A stretch of 5,362 bases of DNA from Planctomycetota bacterium. Lineage in GTDB: Bacteria > Planctomycetota > Planctomycetia > Pirellulales > Pirellulaceae. Positions 4,092-5,362 of the stretch are shown here, piece after piece. The position numbers were made by a program, and so were the translations under genes. The stretch spans positions 1 to 5,362 of the forward strand of contig JAHWKS010000469.1 in NCBI GenBank assembly GCA_019347795.1, in the 5' to 3' direction. Positions within the stretch are counted from its first letter, which is position 1. Every line of letters starts with the position of its first letter. The notes beneath the pieces were generated by a model. The model did no database searches and was not told the DNA's origin. It saw only the letters and a program-made list of their open reading frames with translations.

Positions 4092-5362
4092 ATGATGGAC
4101 TTTCCTGCCTCGTCCGACGATCGAACCGAAGCGGCGACGATCATCTCCTCGCCGACGCTGTCATTCTGTGTCGCGGCGCCGGACGGCACGATTCACACCC
4201 CCTCGTCCGAAGACGCGGCCGGGCTGGAACTGCGCCCCGGCGCCCGGCTGCAGGAACGGTATGAGGTGCGGAGCGAACTCGGACGCGGCGGAATGGGGTT
4301 CGTTTATCTCGCCCGCGATCGCCGGCTCGATCGACTCGTGGCGATTAAAGTCGTCGCCCGCCGCGCGTCGTCGCCCGATGAACGGCTGGAGGACGCACTC
4401 GCGCACGAGGCGCGGATGGGGGCCGGACTGACGCACCCGGCCATCGCCGTGGTGTACGACTTCGGCTTTCATCAGGGCCGCGCGTTTACCGTCTTTGAGC
4501 ACGTGGACGGCGACGGGCTGCGGGACGTGCTCGCTCGCCGAGGCCGCCTGCTGCTGGAGGAAGCGCGGCCGATTGTCGGCGCGATCGCCCGGGCGCTCGA
4601 CTTCGCACATAGCCGGGGGATCGTGCATCGCGATCTCAAGCCGGAGAACGTGCGATCGTCGCGGCAGGGCCAGTACAAGATTCTCGACCTCGGCCTGGCT
4701 CAGGAGTTCCGCGGGCATCGCAACTGGGGGACGTTCGCGGGCACGCCAGCGTATGCTTCGCCCGAGCAGGCGGCGGGTTTGCCCTCCGACGGCCGGACCG
4801 ATCAATACGCGCTGGCGGTGATGGCGTACGAGATGCTCGTGGGTCGCCGGCCGTTCGAGCACAAGCATCCGCTCGCGCTGTTGGATTTGCACCGCGCCGA
4901 GCCGCCTCCGCCGCCGGAGACGTTCGGCAGCGATTTGCCCGGCGCGGTCACCGCCTCGCTGCTGCGGGCTTTGAGCAAAGACGCCGGGGCCCGCTTCGCA
5001 AGCTGTGAAGAATTCGCCACGGCTCTGGGCGCCTTCGACCCTGCCCTCGACCGGCCCTATTCGCTCTCGGCCGCGGGCGTGACGGACCGGCGCAACTTCT
5101 ACCTCTGCCACGCCGGCGAGAATTCTCCGGCGGGGCGGCAACTCGGCCAAGCGCTGGAGCGCCGCGGTTGGTCGTGTTGGCGGTACGAGGAAGACGCCCT
5201 GCCGGGGATCTCGTTCGTCACGCAAACCTCCGAGGCGATCCGGCAGTGCGACGCGGTGGTGCTGCTGATCTCGGCCTCTTCGATGATCTCGCCCGACGTA
5301 GGCCGGGAGGTGCACGAGGCGCATCATGCGAATCGCCCATTCCTGCCGGTGCTTCTCGGATT
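4092..5362 (+). CDS. Serine/threonine protein kinase fused to a TIR domain (cut by right edge)
   Basis: This is a Hanks-type protein kinase joined to a TIR domain, with 423 codons visible and no stop. ATG at 4092 is followed by a second ATG at 4095; no strong ribosome site distinguishes them. Residues 1-50 are low complexity. The kinase spans about 57-320: glycine loop GRGGMG (64-69), VAIK lysine K86, helix-C glutamate E106, HRDLKPEN (179-186, catalytic D181), DLG (199-201, in place of DFG, a common bacterial variant), TPAYASPEQ (218-226) and D237. It therefore looks active. The TIR domain starts near 334 (NFYLCHAGEN). It continues with a W-rich strand near 355-360 and ends in view at SPDVGREVHEA, where E406 matches the usual NADase glutamate. 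Many bacterial TIR domains cleave NAD+ in defence or signalling. Kinase-TIR fusions suggest that phosphorylation and NAD+ cleavage are linked; no membrane segment is visible yet. Codon use is strongly GC-rich, like typical chromosome. Confidence 0.9.
   Translation, partial: MMDFPASSDDRTEAATIISSPTLSFCVAAPDGTIHTPSSEDAAGLELRPGARLQERYEVRSELGRGGMGFVYLARDRRLDRLVAIKVVARRASSPDERLEDALAHEARMGAGLTHPAIAVVYDFGFHQGRAFTVFEHVDGDGLRDVLARRGRLLLEEARPIVGAIARALDFAHSRGIVHRDLKPENVRSSRQGQYKILDLGLAQEFRGHRNWGTFAGTPAYASPEQAAGLPSDGRTDQYALAVMAYEMLVGRRPFEHKHPLALLDLHRAEPPPPPETFGSDLPGAVTASLLRALSKDAGARFASCEEFATALGAFDPALDRPYSLSAAGVTDRRNFYLCHAGENSPAGRQLGQALERRGWSCWRYEEDALPGISFVTQTSEAIRQCDAVVLLISASSMISPDVGREVHEAHHANRPFLPVLLG

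Noticed and set aside
4046..4264. Short plus-strand open frame of 72 codons
   Set aside because: It overlaps the start of the kinase gene in another frame, and the peptide is R-rich without any recognisable pattern.
4161..5327. Minus-strand open frame of 388 codons
   Set aside because: It lies opposite the kinase-TIR gene, is rich in R, A and H as antisense GC-rich frames are, and shows no motif.
1..5362. CRISPR array or rRNA gene
   Set aside because: No regularly spaced direct repeats and no rRNA-like conserved segments were seen on either strand.

Overview
The window looks like part of a GC-rich bacterial chromosome, probably a planctomycete. That is inferred from three things: the Hanks-type kinase fused to a TIR domain, the IS1-like transposase of a type common in that phylum, and the high-GC codon use of the flanking genes. 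A more AT-rich accessory block (about 640 to 3170) sits between the GC-rich flanks, and the whole window reads as a mosaic of inserted DNA followed by older chromosome.

Left part (1-1000). A minus-strand IS1-family-like transposase runs off the left edge. It is followed by a perfect hairpin terminator, then a near-consensus sigma70-type promoter that drives a 68-residue ribbon-helix-helix protein with almost no leader. The 3' end of that gene runs antisense into a tRNA-like gene on the minus strand (894-982). This RNA has a long variable arm, a UAU anticodon and a G discriminator base. It folds better with a 9-bp acceptor stem and a 3-bp T-stem than with the normal 7/5 arrangement, so it resembles the published 'allo-tRNAs'.

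Middle (1065-3170). Three tightly packed plus-strand genes look like one operon. They encode a ParA/MinD-type ATPase, a 173-residue helical protein of unknown family that starts at TTG, and a 239-residue helical protein with a possible HEPN-like RX6H motif. The four genes of the AT-richer block contain eight ATA codons, the codon the tRNA-like gene would read, whereas I found none in the flanking genes I checked. The ATPase, helical protein, HEPN-like protein and unusual tRNA are the best candidate for an undescribed system, but no function can be proved from sequence.

Right part (3200-5362). A minus-strand protein with a coiled coil and two winged-helix-like domains converges on the operon. 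The two stop codons sit in the stem of one hairpin. Just beyond its start, a fragment resembling the C-terminus of ComEC/Rec2 (about 3841-4041) appears without its N-terminal part, which suggests that the accessory DNA was inserted into a comEC-like gene. A serine/threonine kinase-TIR fusion then begins at 4092 and runs off the right edge. It has all the main kinase motifs and the likely catalytic TIR glutamate, so it could be an NAD-cleaving signalling or defence effector.
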